A stretch of 64,000 nt of DNA from an uncultured Thermoguttaceae bacterium (GCA_938084835.1 CALKER010000007.1:248001-312000), one strand, 5' to 3'; positions 27,989 to 37,313 are shown, counted from the stretch's first letter. A program made the numbers and translations. The notes: generated by a model not told the origin, from the sequence alone.

Positions 27989-30037
27989 ATGTCTTCGCCA
28001 TCGTTCCGGGCATTAACCCGGTTAGCAACTTGTGTTTTGATCTTGGTAACCGTTGTTAGTTGTGGGTTACATGCAGAGGCAGAACCCACGACCCCTTCCA
28101 CACAGGAGCGTTACATCACGCTTCAGCTTTTGACGCTCCTCCAGCGAGATCATATTTCTCGACGAGCTTTTGACGACGAACTGGCTAGTCGAGCTGTGGA
28201 GCAGTTCATTCAAGCATTCGACCCCCTGAAGACTTACTTTTACCAAGGGGACGTTGAGCGATTTCGTGCTCAGGCGAACATGCTGGATGACCAGCTAAAG
28301 AAAGGGGATCTTCGCTTCGCGTACGAAGTTTACAACGTGATGGTCAATCGCGTAAACGAACGGTTGGCCGTCGCGGAGGAACTGTTGGCGATGGAGCACG
28401 ACTTTACCGTCGACGAAGAGATCATTCGCGACCGGAAGTTGCAGCAATTCCCGAAAGATCCGGCCGAGGCCAGGGAACGTTGGCGTCAACGGGTCAAGTA
28501 CGAGCTTTTGAATCTCAAGGCTGAAGGCACTGAAGGGGAGGCGGCGCGGGAAAAGTTAGCCCGGCGCTATCGCAGCTTCGCCAAACGCATCCACCAAATG
28601 GACAACGAAGAGCTGTTGGAGATATTCCTCACGGCCGTCTGTAATTCGTATGACCCGCACACAAGTTACATGTCGCCCAGTACGCTCGAAAATTTTCAGA
28701 TCAGCATGCGACTGAACTTGGAAGGTATCGGTGCGTCGCTTCAGTCGGAGGACGGCTATACAGTGGTGCGAGAGATTGTGCCGGGCGGTGCGGCAGCCCG
28801 GGACGGCCGACTGAAAGTAGGTGACCGCATCATTGGTGTGGGACAGGGCCCAACCGGGGAAATTGAAGATGTGGTCGACATGCGGTTAACGGACGTTGTG
28901 AAGCGGATCCGCGGTCCAAAGGGCACCATTGTTCGACTGAAAGTCGTCAGTCCGGACAATCCAGAACCACGAGTCATCCACATCACCCGCGATCGCATCG
29001 AACTCCGTGAGGGCGAAGCGCAGTCGGCAGTCTTCGAAGTTGGGCAGCGAAGTGATGGCAGTCCCTTTCGCATTGGCGTAATTGACTTGCCCAGCTTTTA
29101 CATGGATATGGAGGGCGCCCGACGAGGCCTCTCCGACTATAAGAGTACCACTCGGGACGTGGCACGAATCCTTGCTGAATTCAACCAAAGCGGGGTGGAA
29201 GCCGTGGTCCTCGACCTGAGGCGTAATGGCGGCGGTTCGCTACAAGAGGCGCTAAATCTGACCGGACTTTTCATAGAGGAAGGACCTCTGCTTCAGGTCA
29301 AGGATGCGGCCGGACGCATCCAGCCCTTTTATGACACTGATGGCCTCGCTCTATGGAAAGGCCCACTGGTGGTGGTCGTGAGCAAGTTTAGCGCCAGTGC
29401 CAGCGAGATTTTGGCCGGCGCCATCCAGGACTATCGTCGGGGACTTATCGTCGGCGACCCGGCCACTCACGGCAAAGGAACCGTCCAGTCCTTGGTAGAG
29501 CTTGGGGCATTGCTGTCCGCATTTGCCCCGCTTAATCTCGGAGCTGCTAAGATCACCGTCCAGAAGTTCTATCGTGCTTCAGGGGATAGTACCCAGAATC
29601 GCGGGGTGTTGTCGGATATCCAACTGCCCTCGCTCACGGCTCACCTCGATGTTGCGGAGTCCGACCTGGACTACGCTCTCGCCTTCGATCAAGTTCCGCC
29701 CCTCGAATTCCGACGGTACGACATGGTGGATCCAGCCCTTGTGACAGAGCTTGCACGACGAAGTCAAGAACGCGTGAGTCAGTCCCCAGAATTTCAACGC
29801 GACCTCCAGCAGATTAGCCGCTACCTTGAACGCAAGGCGCGGAAAACCATCAGTCTCCAGGAAGAAAAGTTCATGGCAGAACGCAAAATGCTCGAAGCCG
29901 AAGAGCAAGAGGAAAAAATCTTGGAAAGCATGGAGGAAGTTCGCCGTCGCACAATCAAGCGCGATCACTACCTCAATGAAGTACTGAACATTACCGCGGA
30001 CTATTTGACTCTGAAGCTCGTGGCGCAGCGGAATTAG
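27989..30037 (+). CDS. prc: Carboxy-terminal processing protease, Prc/Tsp type (S41A)
   Basis: A 682-residue periplasmic serine protease that trims proteins with non-polar C-termini. It has an N-terminal hydrophobic signal with a VVSC lipobox-like end (around residue 24). A helical domain containing FDPLKTYFYQGDVERF follows, then NSYDPHTSYMSP and a PDZ domain (about 240-330, DGRLKVGDRIIGVGQG). The S41 core has VVLDLRRNGGGSLQEA and KFSASASEILAGAIQDY. The catalytic dyad matches Ser470 and Lys496 (HGKGTVQ) of E. coli-type Prc, with one extra residue between them. The long C-terminal helical region (ARRSQERVSQSPEFQRD) matches the E. coli Prc tail rather than short CtpA. It stands alone between two non-coding gaps. 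Confidence 0.95.
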   Translation: MSSPSFRALTRLATCVLILVTVVSCGLHAEAEPTTPSTQERYITLQLLTLLQRDHISRRAFDDELASRAVEQFIQAFDPLKTYFYQGDVERFRAQANMLDDQLKKGDLRFAYEVYNVMVNRVNERLAVAEELLAMEHDFTVDEEIIRDRKLQQFPKDPAEARERWRQRVKYELLNLKAEGTEGEAAREKLARRYRSFAKRIHQMDNEELLEIFLTAVCNSYDPHTSYMSPSTLENFQISMRLNLEGIGASLQSEDGYTVVREIVPGGAAARDGRLKVGDRIIGVGQGPTGEIEDVVDMRLTDVVKRIRGPKGTIVRLKVVSPDNPEPRVIHITRDRIELREGEAQSAVFEVGQRSDGSPFRIGVIDLPSFYMDMEGARRGLSDYKSTTRDVARILAEFNQSGVEAVVLDLRRNGGGSLQEALNLTGLFIEEGPLLQVKDAAGRIQPFYDTDGLALWKGPLVVVVSKFSASASEILAGAIQDYRRGLIVGDPATHGKGTVQSLVELGALLSAFAPLNLGAAKITVQKFYRASGDSTQNRGVLSDIQLPSLTAHLDVAESDLDYALAFDQVPPLEFRRYDMVDPALVTELARRSQERVSQSPEFQRDLQQISRYLERKARKTISLQEEKFMAERKMLEAEEQEEKILESMEEVRRRTIKRDHYLNEVLNITADYLTLKLVAQRN

Positions 30038-30850
30038 CCAAGGTCAAATAAACTGCAAATAAGCCTTGAATAACGGGCTTAATGCCTGCCCCAAACCCAC
30101 GATAATTGTGGTTTGCGGAAAAAAGCCTATGTGTGTTTGGTGTCCTCGCACGGGGCTGCGGTAGGCAAGTTTCCAGGGCCAGAAAGCATCACGCCTGGGC
30201 TGGTTTTAGTAATCCTCCACCGAACTTTACGAGAAAATCGAATTTTTCGAAAAGAATCACAACCTATGCAACGTTTGCGCGCTACGGTTTCCCGACGCCG
30301 GAAGCTTAAACTCGAAAAAATCGCAAACAAAGGTGGCAAGCTTCGAGTAGTTCCCCCCACAAGCGGTAATCCCACATTGCGGAGGTGTTGCCCGCGATAC
30401 TCAACGGTAGTTTTCCGAAGGCGCGGTAATCCCACCCAATGGACTATCTCCGTCAAGCCTGCGGAACTCACAAACTTTCGGTGTCGCCCGGAGAAGTGGC
30501 CTCATTGCTTCAAGCTTGTATGGATGCCTTATTGGAAGCCGGTGCCCCGCCAATCGGAAAGGCCTACTCATTGTCGCCTGTTAACTACTCGGAGCGTATT
30601 CCTTCCTGATTTCGGCCGAGGTGACGAAGGTTGCCAACTTTCTGCTGGCCCACCCTGTTTAGAATTTCCCGTTTTCGATAGATGACGCTCGGCTGAAACC
30701 ACAGGCAATGGGGCTTCCAATCCCTTCGCACGATCGAGAAGCCGACCAAGCCAAGACCATGGGAGAGATGGTTCAAGAATCACCTTGTGGCGGCCACCCG
30801 GCTGAGGGCGACCGCTGTCAACACCGTGACAAAGGAGCTTGGCAGCCGAC
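30038..30850. other. 813-bp gap with a 60-bp-spaced direct repeat
   Basis: No convincing gene is present; a 190-codon ORF here has Arg/Pro-rich random composition. A 13-bp exact direct repeat GCGGTAATCCCAC occurs at 30363 and 30423, exactly 60 bp apart. Confidence 0.5.
30363..30435. repeat. 13-bp direct repeat with 60-bp spacing
   Basis: GCGGTAATCCCAC is found at 30363-30375 and 30423-30435. The sequence between the copies is not conserved. Its function is unknown. Confidence 0.6.
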
Positions 30851-32452
30851 ATGAGCTTTTCGTCCACGCAGCCTTTACAAGGTAAGGGATTTGTGTACAT
30901 AGTGGGTGCCGGTCCCGGCGACCCAGGACTCCTTACTGTAAAGGGGCTTCGCTGCTTACAAAAAGCCGACGTTGTCATTGTCGACGAGCTAGTGGATCCT
31001 CGCATACTAATGTATGCCCCAAAGACAACCAAAGTAGTGTGGGTTTCCTCGCACAAAACCAACGCGGGTAATCCCTCAACTCACCCCGGCGATCGGCGGA
31101 GGGTTATCGAGCTGATGATCCGCGAAGCCTCGCGTGGTCTCCGGGTTGTGCGACTTAAGGGGGGGTGCGGCACCATTTTCGCACGATTGAACGAGGAGCT
31201 CCGCGCGTTGCAGCACGAAGGAATCCCCTACGAAGTGATCCCGGGGGTGACCGCCGCAGTTAGCGCCGCAGCTAACGGAAAAATTTCCCTCACTGATTGC
31301 CACTTTAGCTCCGCCGTGGCCTTTTTCACCGGGCATCAACGGGCTCACACGAAAGACTTACCCCTCCATTACGAAAAGCTTGCCCAATTTCCGGGGACAA
31401 TCGTCGTGTACATGGGGGTGAGCACAGTCGAGCAATGGACCGGCGCCCTGCTTCGTGGGGGGATGTCGCCCGAAACCCCAGCGGCCATCGTACGACGATG
31501 CAGTTGGCCAGACCAGCAGGCCTTTCGTTGCCACCTTCGGGATCTCCCGCAAGTGATCCATCGGCATCAGATCCGACCGCCAGTTGTTGTGATCCTTGGC
31601 AGGGCCGTGCTGGAAGCACCGGAAAGTGCGTGGACGAAACACGGTCCCTTGAAAGGCAAACGGATCTTAATTGTAGAGCCGGAGCTCACACCGCCCGAGC
31701 TATGGTACGAGCTTTACGACCGTGGGGCCGACGTCTGCTGCACGAGCTGTCTTGAAGCTGCCCCAGTGGGCCGCCCTTCTCATGTTGATGAAATAGCCGA
31801 GGGTGTCAAAACTTACGAATGTCTTGTTTTTAGCAGCGTTTACGCGGTGAAATATCTCTTCGCACAACTTTTCGAACGAAATCAAGACATCCGAGCCTTA
31901 GGCAAAGCCCGGCTGGCCGCCATTGGATTGGCAACAGCCGTGGAGATGAGAAAGTACCATCTCGTCGCGGATTTTGTGCTCGACGACTGGGACAAACCGG
32001 CCCACGAATATCAAAAATTCTGCGGCGAACGATTGGGGGAATTTACCCCAAGGGCGTTGCTCCTCCGTGAAGAGCCGGCCTCGCTGCCGCTCCGTCACTA
32101 CTTGGAAACCTCCGGCTTTGTCGTTGACGAAACGGAGGTCTGCCGTGTAAGCCCCTTGCAGGACCTTCCCCTTTCGGCGCCTGAGCCCTTACAGGCCGGA
32201 ACGTTCCAGTGGGCCATTATTCCCGATCCTGCCTCGGCCCGGATTTGTGCCGAACTGCTACCTACCGTGCTTGGCAGCACGTGGCTTATTACCCCCGATC
32301 GCATAACTGCCCAAACTTTACAAAAGCTGGGTTATGACGCTGTGACCTCAATTTCCGCGTGGGATACCACGGCAATCACCGACTTTTTAGTGGCCGCCAC
32401 CTGCCCGCACGAGCAAAGTTGGGAGATCACGAAGGAGCCGGAACCTAGTTGA
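30851..32452 (+). CDS. Uroporphyrinogen-III C-methyltransferase / uroporphyrinogen-III synthase fusion (divergent)
   Basis: A 533-residue fusion for siroheme supply. Residues 14-255 are a SUMT (CobA/CysG-A) SAM methyltransferase with VYIVGAGPGDPGLLTVKGL at 15-33 and an EVIPGVTAAVSAA segment. Residues ~265-510 are a HemD-like uroporphyrinogen-III synthase domain (KGKRILIVEPELTPPELWYE). Two SUMT motifs are altered: the usual GGDPFVFGRG is GGCGTIFARL (104-113), and the usual PLTHR is SLTDC (146-150). The family fold is otherwise continuous. ATG 30851 was preferred; AAGGAG lies 13 bases upstream. Its position beside sulfite reductase fits a siroheme role. Alternatively it may be a paralog with changed substrate. 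Confidence 0.85.
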   Translation: MSFSSTQPLQGKGFVYIVGAGPGDPGLLTVKGLRCLQKADVVIVDELVDPRILMYAPKTTKVVWVSSHKTNAGNPSTHPGDRRRVIELMIREASRGLRVVRLKGGCGTIFARLNEELRALQHEGIPYEVIPGVTAAVSAAANGKISLTDCHFSSAVAFFTGHQRAHTKDLPLHYEKLAQFPGTIVVYMGVSTVEQWTGALLRGGMSPETPAAIVRRCSWPDQQAFRCHLRDLPQVIHRHQIRPPVVVILGRAVLEAPESAWTKHGPLKGKRILIVEPELTPPELWYELYDRGADVCCTSCLEAAPVGRPSHVDEIAEGVKTYECLVFSSVYAVKYLFAQLFERNQDIRALGKARLAAIGLATAVEMRKYHLVADFVLDDWDKPAHEYQKFCGERLGEFTPRALLLREEPASLPLRHYLETSGFVVDETEVCRVSPLQDLPLSAPEPLQAGTFQWAIIPDPASARICAELLPTVLGSTWLITPDRITAQTLQKLGYDAVTSISAWDTTAITDFLVAATCPHEQSWEITKEPEPS

Positions 32453-32871
32453 GGGGAAACGCCTTCGAGGATCTTTGCTGTCCCCCTTTTCCCCGGGAAG
32501 CTTTTTGTTCGATCCCAGGGTCAATCATGATCTTGGCCCATCGGCCCCTTTCTCGGAAAAGCCCCATTAAATGCCCCCAGAGCACATACATCTTATTGGC
32601 GGGTAACAGGGCACCGGATGCGCAGCCGTTGACAAACAGAGGGTGGTCACATAGGCTCTTCCCCAGAGAATCCACCGCGCCTTCGGGTGCAGTTCACACC
32701 GCGGTATACGACCCAAAATGGTGTAACCGCATCCCGTGTCCGCAAACATTTCAACGGTGCGCACGAATTGGCCGGAACAAGTCCTCGAGGTAAAGACCCA
32801 AGCATCAAAGACTTTGGGCACCGAAAAGGGAGGCCAATTCATTACCCACACTTAAAAATTTCGACCAGTAC
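32453..32871. other. 419-bp gap between convergent genes
   Basis: It separates the convergent siroheme fusion gene and sulfite reductase gene. Overlapping ORFs on both strands are rich in Cys/Arg/Pro and unconvincing. No strong terminator hairpin was noticed. Confidence 0.5.
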
Positions 32872-34617
32872 TTAGCTAGGTGTTTCGCCTAAAACCGGGG
32901 CTGATCCGCCGGTGAGTTGTCGCAGGGCTTCGGGACCCATTCGCGCACAAAAATCCCCGAAATATTCTCCGTCTTGTCGATGTTGGGCAAATGCCCCCAG
33001 AAGTGGCACCAAGGCCGGCACAATCTGCTCTGCCGGAGTTAAACGCTCCCACAGGTAGCCAAGGCGGCTGCCTGCCGGACTGCCACCCAGATAGATGGCA
33101 TACTTATCTTTTCCCCGGCCCACGAGGCCAATTTCCGCATTATAAGGTCGTCCACACCCGTTGGGGCATCCAGTCATGTGGACGCACAGAGGAAGATCTT
33201 GCAAACCGAGGTGCCGGCACACCGTCTCCAACTGATCCAAAATCCGAGGCAACAGGCGCTCGCTTTCTGTAATAGCTAACCCGCATGTGGGAAGGCCTAC
33301 ACACGCTCCCGAATGTGCCCGCAGAGGAGATCTTTCCTCTGAGCGGCTCACCCCATGGTCGGCGAGGATGTGTTCCAGCTCGGACCGCTGGTTTTCCGAA
33401 AGCTCCGTAAGGAGGATATCCATGAGCGGGGTTAAACGAATTCCCGGACGGAGTCGTTCCGCTATGACCTTGAGGGCCGTCTTAAGCCGTATTTCTGAGC
33501 GGTCGCACACTCTGCCGTTTTCTACGAAAAGTCCGTAAAACCATCCCCCGCCTCTTTGGCGAAACCACCCCAGGTGCGTGTCTATCCCCACGGGAAGAAA
33601 CTCGCGCGGAGGTCCAAGGGGCCTTCCCAGATACTCTTCCACAACCTCCCGAAATTTTTCAAGGCCCCAATCGGCAATAAGATACTTCAACCTGGCCCGA
33701 CGTCTGTTATTTCGGTTACCAAAATCCCGAAACACCTTTACCACAGCTTCGGCGACGGGCAGGAGCTCCCCTGGAGCCACCGTAGCAAGCGGTTGAGCCA
33801 GGGCCGGGAATGTGCTTGCGTCTCCCGGACTCATTCCCAATCCTCCGCCGGCGAGTACGTGGTAGGCAGCGATAGATCCCGATTCGACAATTGCCTCAAA
33901 CGCCAGATCATTGGTAAGCGCATCAACGCAATTGTCCTCTGCAAGTGTCAGGGCGATCTTAAATTTCCTGGGCAAATAGTTTCGGCCGTAAATGGGTTCT
34001 TCATCTCCGAGATCGTTACCGGGCAGATGGGCCGGGGCCGAGTCGGCGCCGGTCGGCTCCGTCCACACTTCTTTGTAGGCTTGCGAACGAGGCAAAAAGT
34101 GCTCGGTAAGCCGCTGCGCCTGACGGTAAAGTTCGTCCCGAATGCCACCGTCCTCCAGAGGCGCCGGACACGACACGACGTTGCGCACCACGTCCCCGCA
34201 CGCCCCTAAGGTCGTCAGGCCTACGCGGTTCAGCCCCGCCATCAAATCCCTGAGGTAGGCCTTCGGCACCCCGTGAAACTGAATATCCTGGCGATTGGTG
34301 ATCCTCAAGGTGCCATTGCCGAAGCGGTCGGCAAATTCCAAAAGGGCGAGCCATTGCAGCGTCGTGAGCCGGCCTCCGGGTATTTTGACCCTGACCATCA
34401 TGATCCAGCGGCGTTGGTCGGGGCCGCCACCCTGAGACGACCGAACCCGATAGTCCCGATCATCCTGCTGATAAATGCCGTGGTGCTTGAGAACGTTCGC
34501 AGTTTCTTCCGCAAAGGCAGGGCTTGGTTGGGCAAGCTCCTCTCGGATGTTTCCCCGCAAATAATTACTTTCACGCTTAATATTTTCAACTTTGCTCCAA
34601 CCTTTTTCCTCGTGCAT
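32872..34617 (-). CDS. Ferredoxin-dependent sulfite (or nitrite) reductase, siroheme/4Fe-4S
   Basis: ATG 34617 (GGGGAGG 11 bases upstream) gives 581 residues; the ORF extends further upstream without homology. It contains the duplicated ferredoxin-like and siroheme domains of the sulfite/nitrite reductase family. The substrate-side motif is LRITNRQDIQFHGVPK (104-119). The [4Fe-4S]-siroheme ligands are C439-x5-C445 (ACVGLPTCG) and C484-x3-C488 (TGCPNGC). The enzyme carries out six-electron reduction of sulfite to sulfide in the cytoplasm. Its divergent arrangement with APS reductase and nearby siroheme synthesis favour sulfite over nitrite. The last ~60 residues after the second cluster motif include YAIYLGGSPAGSRLGYL, as in assimilatory enzymes. 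Confidence 0.92.
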   Translation of the reverse strand: MHEEKGWSKVENIKRESNYLRGNIREELAQPSPAFAEETANVLKHHGIYQQDDRDYRVRSSQGGGPDQRRWIMMVRVKIPGGRLTTLQWLALLEFADRFGNGTLRITNRQDIQFHGVPKAYLRDLMAGLNRVGLTTLGACGDVVRNVVSCPAPLEDGGIRDELYRQAQRLTEHFLPRSQAYKEVWTEPTGADSAPAHLPGNDLGDEEPIYGRNYLPRKFKIALTLAEDNCVDALTNDLAFEAIVESGSIAAYHVLAGGGLGMSPGDASTFPALAQPLATVAPGELLPVAEAVVKVFRDFGNRNNRRRARLKYLIADWGLEKFREVVEEYLGRPLGPPREFLPVGIDTHLGWFRQRGGGWFYGLFVENGRVCDRSEIRLKTALKVIAERLRPGIRLTPLMDILLTELSENQRSELEHILADHGVSRSEERSPLRAHSGACVGLPTCGLAITESERLLPRILDQLETVCRHLGLQDLPLCVHMTGCPNGCGRPYNAEIGLVGRGKDKYAIYLGGSPAGSRLGYLWERLTPAEQIVPALVPLLGAFAQHRQDGEYFGDFCARMGPEALRQLTGGSAPVLGETPS

Positions 34618-34830
34618 GGCGCCCTGTGCCTCCCCAAGTTTTTTGACTGGTGTTGGTGCTATATCCGTTGCAAGGGTGCCGGATCCCAGGAACCCGGCAA
34701 AGTTACATCTGAGGAACCCGCCAAACTTACGAGTAAACGGTAAATTCCCGGTCCTGGCATGCCTCGGAGTCCAGTTGATACGGAACTCCGGAGAGGATGA
34801 CCCAAAGTCCCCCTCGAACCGATCCAACCT

Positions 34831-34859
34831 ATCTTATTAGATCGTCACAATATTGACAA
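34831..34859 (-). promoter_or_regulatory. Putative sigma-70-type promoter of the sulfite reductase gene
   Basis: Reading on the minus strand, TTGTCA (34859-34854) and TAAGAT (34836-34831) are separated by 17 bp. It would give a 5' leader of about 200 bases. Two copies of ACAATAT flank the -35. Confidence 0.45.
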
Positions 34860-34940
34860 ACATAACAATATCACTAAGATCCATGGTCGAATAAGGCCTT
34901 TCGCTCTTCTCGCGGCATGGCGTAGTTGGCCGGTAACTTG

Positions 34941-35080
34941 CACTTTCCCGTTGAGCCCGGAAAACCTTTCAGGACGCTTTCCCAAGGCAGCTGGCCAGCA
35001 CACTTCCTCGGGGAGCCCATGAGAAGCTTGGTCCGGAGCCGGGTGGTGGGCGGGACGAAGAACTTTCCCGCGGAGCCCAC
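34941..35080. repeat. Three imperfect repeat units with exact 60-bp period
   Basis: A 20-bp core (consensus ACTTTCCCG-N2-GAGCCCA) starts at 34941, 35001 and 35061. GAGCCC is invariant, and pairs of units share about 15 of 20 bases. The 40 bp between cores is poorly conserved. Since 60 is a multiple of three, both strands read as short peptides with a 20-residue repeat: HFPVEP, HFLGEP and NFPAEP on plus; GSAGKF, GSPRKC and GSTGKC on minus. It may be a regulatory array or a decayed repeat coding region. Confidence 0.6.
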
Positions 35081-35149
35081 CAGGAACGCCGCTGCCCTAC
35101 CACTCGAACCTACCGACTAGAGATCCGCCGAAATCCTTCTCTCCACATA

Positions 35150-35192
35150 TTGACTTCTCCGATAAATTTAATGATATTATAGATGATAATAT
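35150..35192 (+). promoter_or_regulatory. Putative APS reductase promoter with overlapping inverted repeat
   Basis: TTGACT (35150-35155) and TATTAT (35175-35180) are 19 bp apart, slightly long. The inverted repeat ATATTAT-N5-ATAATAT (35174-35192) overlaps the -10 and could be an operator for a repressor. Confidence 0.4.
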
Positions 35193-35329
35193 GCATCGAA
35201 ATAGTAATGGTACCCGAACCAGGCAGTAACTCTCACTGCCGCCTGAAGAGTTTCTGTAGCGCGAGATCCATGGCCCTTAGGTGGACCAAGATCTCTTGTC
35301 CCACCAAATCCAAGAGGAGACCCGAGAGA

Positions 35330-36235
35330 ATGGAACAAGCACACCGGTTAAGCCGCCAGCTTCACGGTGAAGGTGGGGAAGACAACGCAACCGCAGTCGT
35401 CCTTACACTTTCCCCTGCCCCCCAGAGGACCGTCCAAACGGCTGAGCCAGCCACCTCCAAGTCGACCGCTGGCCCGAACACCCATAGCAAGCCTAAGATC
35501 CTTACGCCCGAGGCACACTTGTGCCATCCTCCCACTGAAACCGATCTGGCAATTTTGGCCGAAGAAAGTCAAAAGCTCGAACATGCCAGCCCCGAGGAGA
35601 TAATCGAGTGGGCTGTCGAGCATTACTTCCCAAAACTAGCGATGGCAACAGCCTTGGGACCGGAAGGATGCGTGATCCTCTCGATCGTGGCAAAAATTGA
35701 GCCAAGAGTTTACGTGTTCAATTTAGATACCGGCTACCAATTTGCAGAAACATTGGAATTGCGGGATCGGCTTCGCGAACGATTCGGGATTGAGATCCAC
35801 CTTCGGCGGCCCGAGCTTTCCGTGGAGGAGTATGAGCGAATCCACGGCGGACCCGTCTACAAAACCAATCCGGACCAATGTTGCCGGGATCGGAAGATTG
35901 CCGTGGCTCGGCGAGTAATCCAAGGATTTGCGGCCTGGATGAGTGGCGTGCGCCGTGACCAAAGTGCTACCCGCGCGCAGTCCCCGATTGTCGGCTGGGA
36001 CTACAAGTTTGGACTGGTCAAGATCAATCCCTTGGCCCATTGGACCGCCATGCAAGTCTGGGACCGCATCATTAGGGAAAAAATACCGTACAATCCCTTG
36101 CATGACCGCGGATATCGGAGTATCGGGTGCTGGCCATGCACCCGGCCAGTGGCTCCAGGTGAAGATGAGAGGGCCGGGCGATGGCCAGGAATGTGCAAAA
36201 TAGAATGTGGGCTGCACGTCGTGGATGGAAAATAG
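35330..36235 (+). CDS. cysH: Assimilatory adenylyl-sulfate (APS) reductase
   Basis: The ATG at 35330 follows AAGAGGAGA and gives 301 residues. The first ~75 residues are a poorly conserved extension. The PAPS/APS reductase domain then runs from LEHASPEEIIEWAVEHYF. Its motifs are SIVAKIEPRVYVFNLDTGYQ (118-137), PDQCCRDRKI with Cys184-Cys185, GCWPC with Cys267 and Cys270, and the catalytic KIECGLH with Cys293. The CC...CxxC set binds a [4Fe-4S] cluster and marks the APS-using class rather than PAPS-only CysH. The enzyme reduces APS to sulfite and AMP with thioredoxin. It is divergent from sulfite reductase, the next step of the pathway. Confidence 0.94.
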   Translation: MEQAHRLSRQLHGEGGEDNATAVVLTLSPAPQRTVQTAEPATSKSTAGPNTHSKPKILTPEAHLCHPPTETDLAILAEESQKLEHASPEEIIEWAVEHYFPKLAMATALGPEGCVILSIVAKIEPRVYVFNLDTGYQFAETLELRDRLRERFGIEIHLRRPELSVEEYERIHGGPVYKTNPDQCCRDRKIAVARRVIQGFAAWMSGVRRDQSATRAQSPIVGWDYKFGLVKINPLAHWTAMQVWDRIIREKIPYNPLHDRGYRSIGCWPCTRPVAPGEDERAGRWPGMCKIECGLHVVDGK

Positions 36236-36449
36236 TCCTGGCCGCAACTCCCCACAAGGTGGTTGGCAGCGAAATCATGTGGCCCTGAGGACGCTGGGAT
36301 AACTGATACCAGGACCTACGCAATGGTTCCTGGCCCCCGGTTCCCCCGCATGTTCCTGATGCGTCCGGCTGTTACAAGATCGCTGTCCTCAAGGCCGATC
36401 GTGAAAGCTACGGCTTGATCGAAACTCACTCCGACGTAAGGAACAGGCA

Positions 36450-37313
36450 CTAGTCGCACGTATCCAGGGAGCTTACAAGCAAGCGAAGAAATTGCAGCGC
36501 CTGCCGGCCAGCGTCATCCGGATCATCCACAAAAGGATAGAGCTCGACGGTAATCCATCCTTTGTATGAAGTCCGGCTAATGGCCTCCAAGACGGACCGC
36601 AGATCGATGGCTCCCTCTCCGGGGATCAAGTGCCGATGCGCACGGTCGGCAGCAATGTCCTCGATATGATAGTGACGGATGTGGGAAGCCACTAACCCCA
36701 CCCACTTTGCGGGCTCATCACCTACGCAAAAGGCGTGGCCGATGTCGAAATTAAGCCCCACGTAGGGACTTCCAATCCGATCGGCAAACTCGAGATACTG
36801 ATCCAATCGCTCGATCAGAAGTCCTGGTTCCGGTTCAATCAGCAAATAGACTCCCAGTTGCTCGGCCAGCTCAACACAGGGCATAAGTTCGTCGTAAAAG
36901 AGCCGAAGGGCTTGATTTCGGCTCATGCTGGGCGGCAGCGGACCTCCGGGCTCAGTTTGCAAGCTTGGGGCTCCCAGAAGTTTGGCCAGGCGAAGGGCCC
37001 GTTTGGTATGCTCCCGCCTTAAGGCCCGCATTTCCGCGGCCGGCTCGATCCAAGAGGGATGCCAAAACGAATGCCGCGGGTCACCGATGGCATTCATCAT
37101 GAAGGCGTTGACATTGCTGATGGTCAGCCCGGTTGTCTCCAGAGTCCGGCGGATGAGGTGCACACTCTCCTCGAGCAAGCCGGCCGGCCAGGCATGCGGT
37201 ACATCCGCCAGAATCTCCACGCCCCGATATCCTAGCCGGGCAATACGATGAAGCGCTTCCTCGATAGAAAAACGTAGGTATGCGTTCGTGCTATATGCGA
37301 AATGAAATTCCAT
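36450..37313 (-). CDS. Sugar phosphate isomerase/epimerase family TIM-barrel protein
   Basis: A 287-residue xylose-isomerase-like TIM barrel (AP_endonuc_2 family). The N-terminus reads EFHFAYSTNAYLRFSIEEAL. Metal-site strands include LLIEPEPGLLI (Glu), YVGLNFDIGHAFC (Asp/His) and HYHIEDIAADRAHRHLIPGEG (His and acidic ligands). The C-terminus has KGWITVELYPF. The family isomerises or epimerises sugars or inositol derivatives with a divalent metal; the substrate is not predictable. It follows a methyltransferase and a Gfo/Idh/MocA gene on the same strand (gaps 228 and 177 bp). This is a common pairing in planctomycete carbohydrate loci. Confidence 0.83.
   Translation of the reverse strand: MEFHFAYSTNAYLRFSIEEALHRIARLGYRGVEILADVPHAWPAGLLEESVHLIRRTLETTGLTISNVNAFMMNAIGDPRHSFWHPSWIEPAAEMRALRREHTKRALRLAKLLGAPSLQTEPGGPLPPSMSRNQALRLFYDELMPCVELAEQLGVYLLIEPEPGLLIERLDQYLEFADRIGSPYVGLNFDIGHAFCVGDEPAKWVGLVASHIRHYHIEDIAADRAHRHLIPGEGAIDLRSVLEAISRTSYKGWITVELYPFVDDPDDAGRQALQFLRLLVSSLDTCD

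Larger units (their letters stand above)
34618..35329. other. 712-bp divergent intergenic region of the sulfur genes
   Basis: It contains putative promoters for both flanking genes, an AT-rich inverted repeat overlapping the plus-strand -10, and a three-unit repeat with 60-bp period. These are listed separately. Confidence 0.6.

Noticed and set aside
30113-30685. 190-codon plus-strand ORF
   Set aside because: Its composition is Arg/Pro/Cys-rich and random-looking, with no motif, and it contains the non-coding 60-bp-spaced repeat.
34874-35120. 64- and 68-codon ORFs over the 60-bp repeat
   Set aside because: The repeat period alone keeps both frames open, and starts are weak. They are kept as a finding, not annotated as genes.
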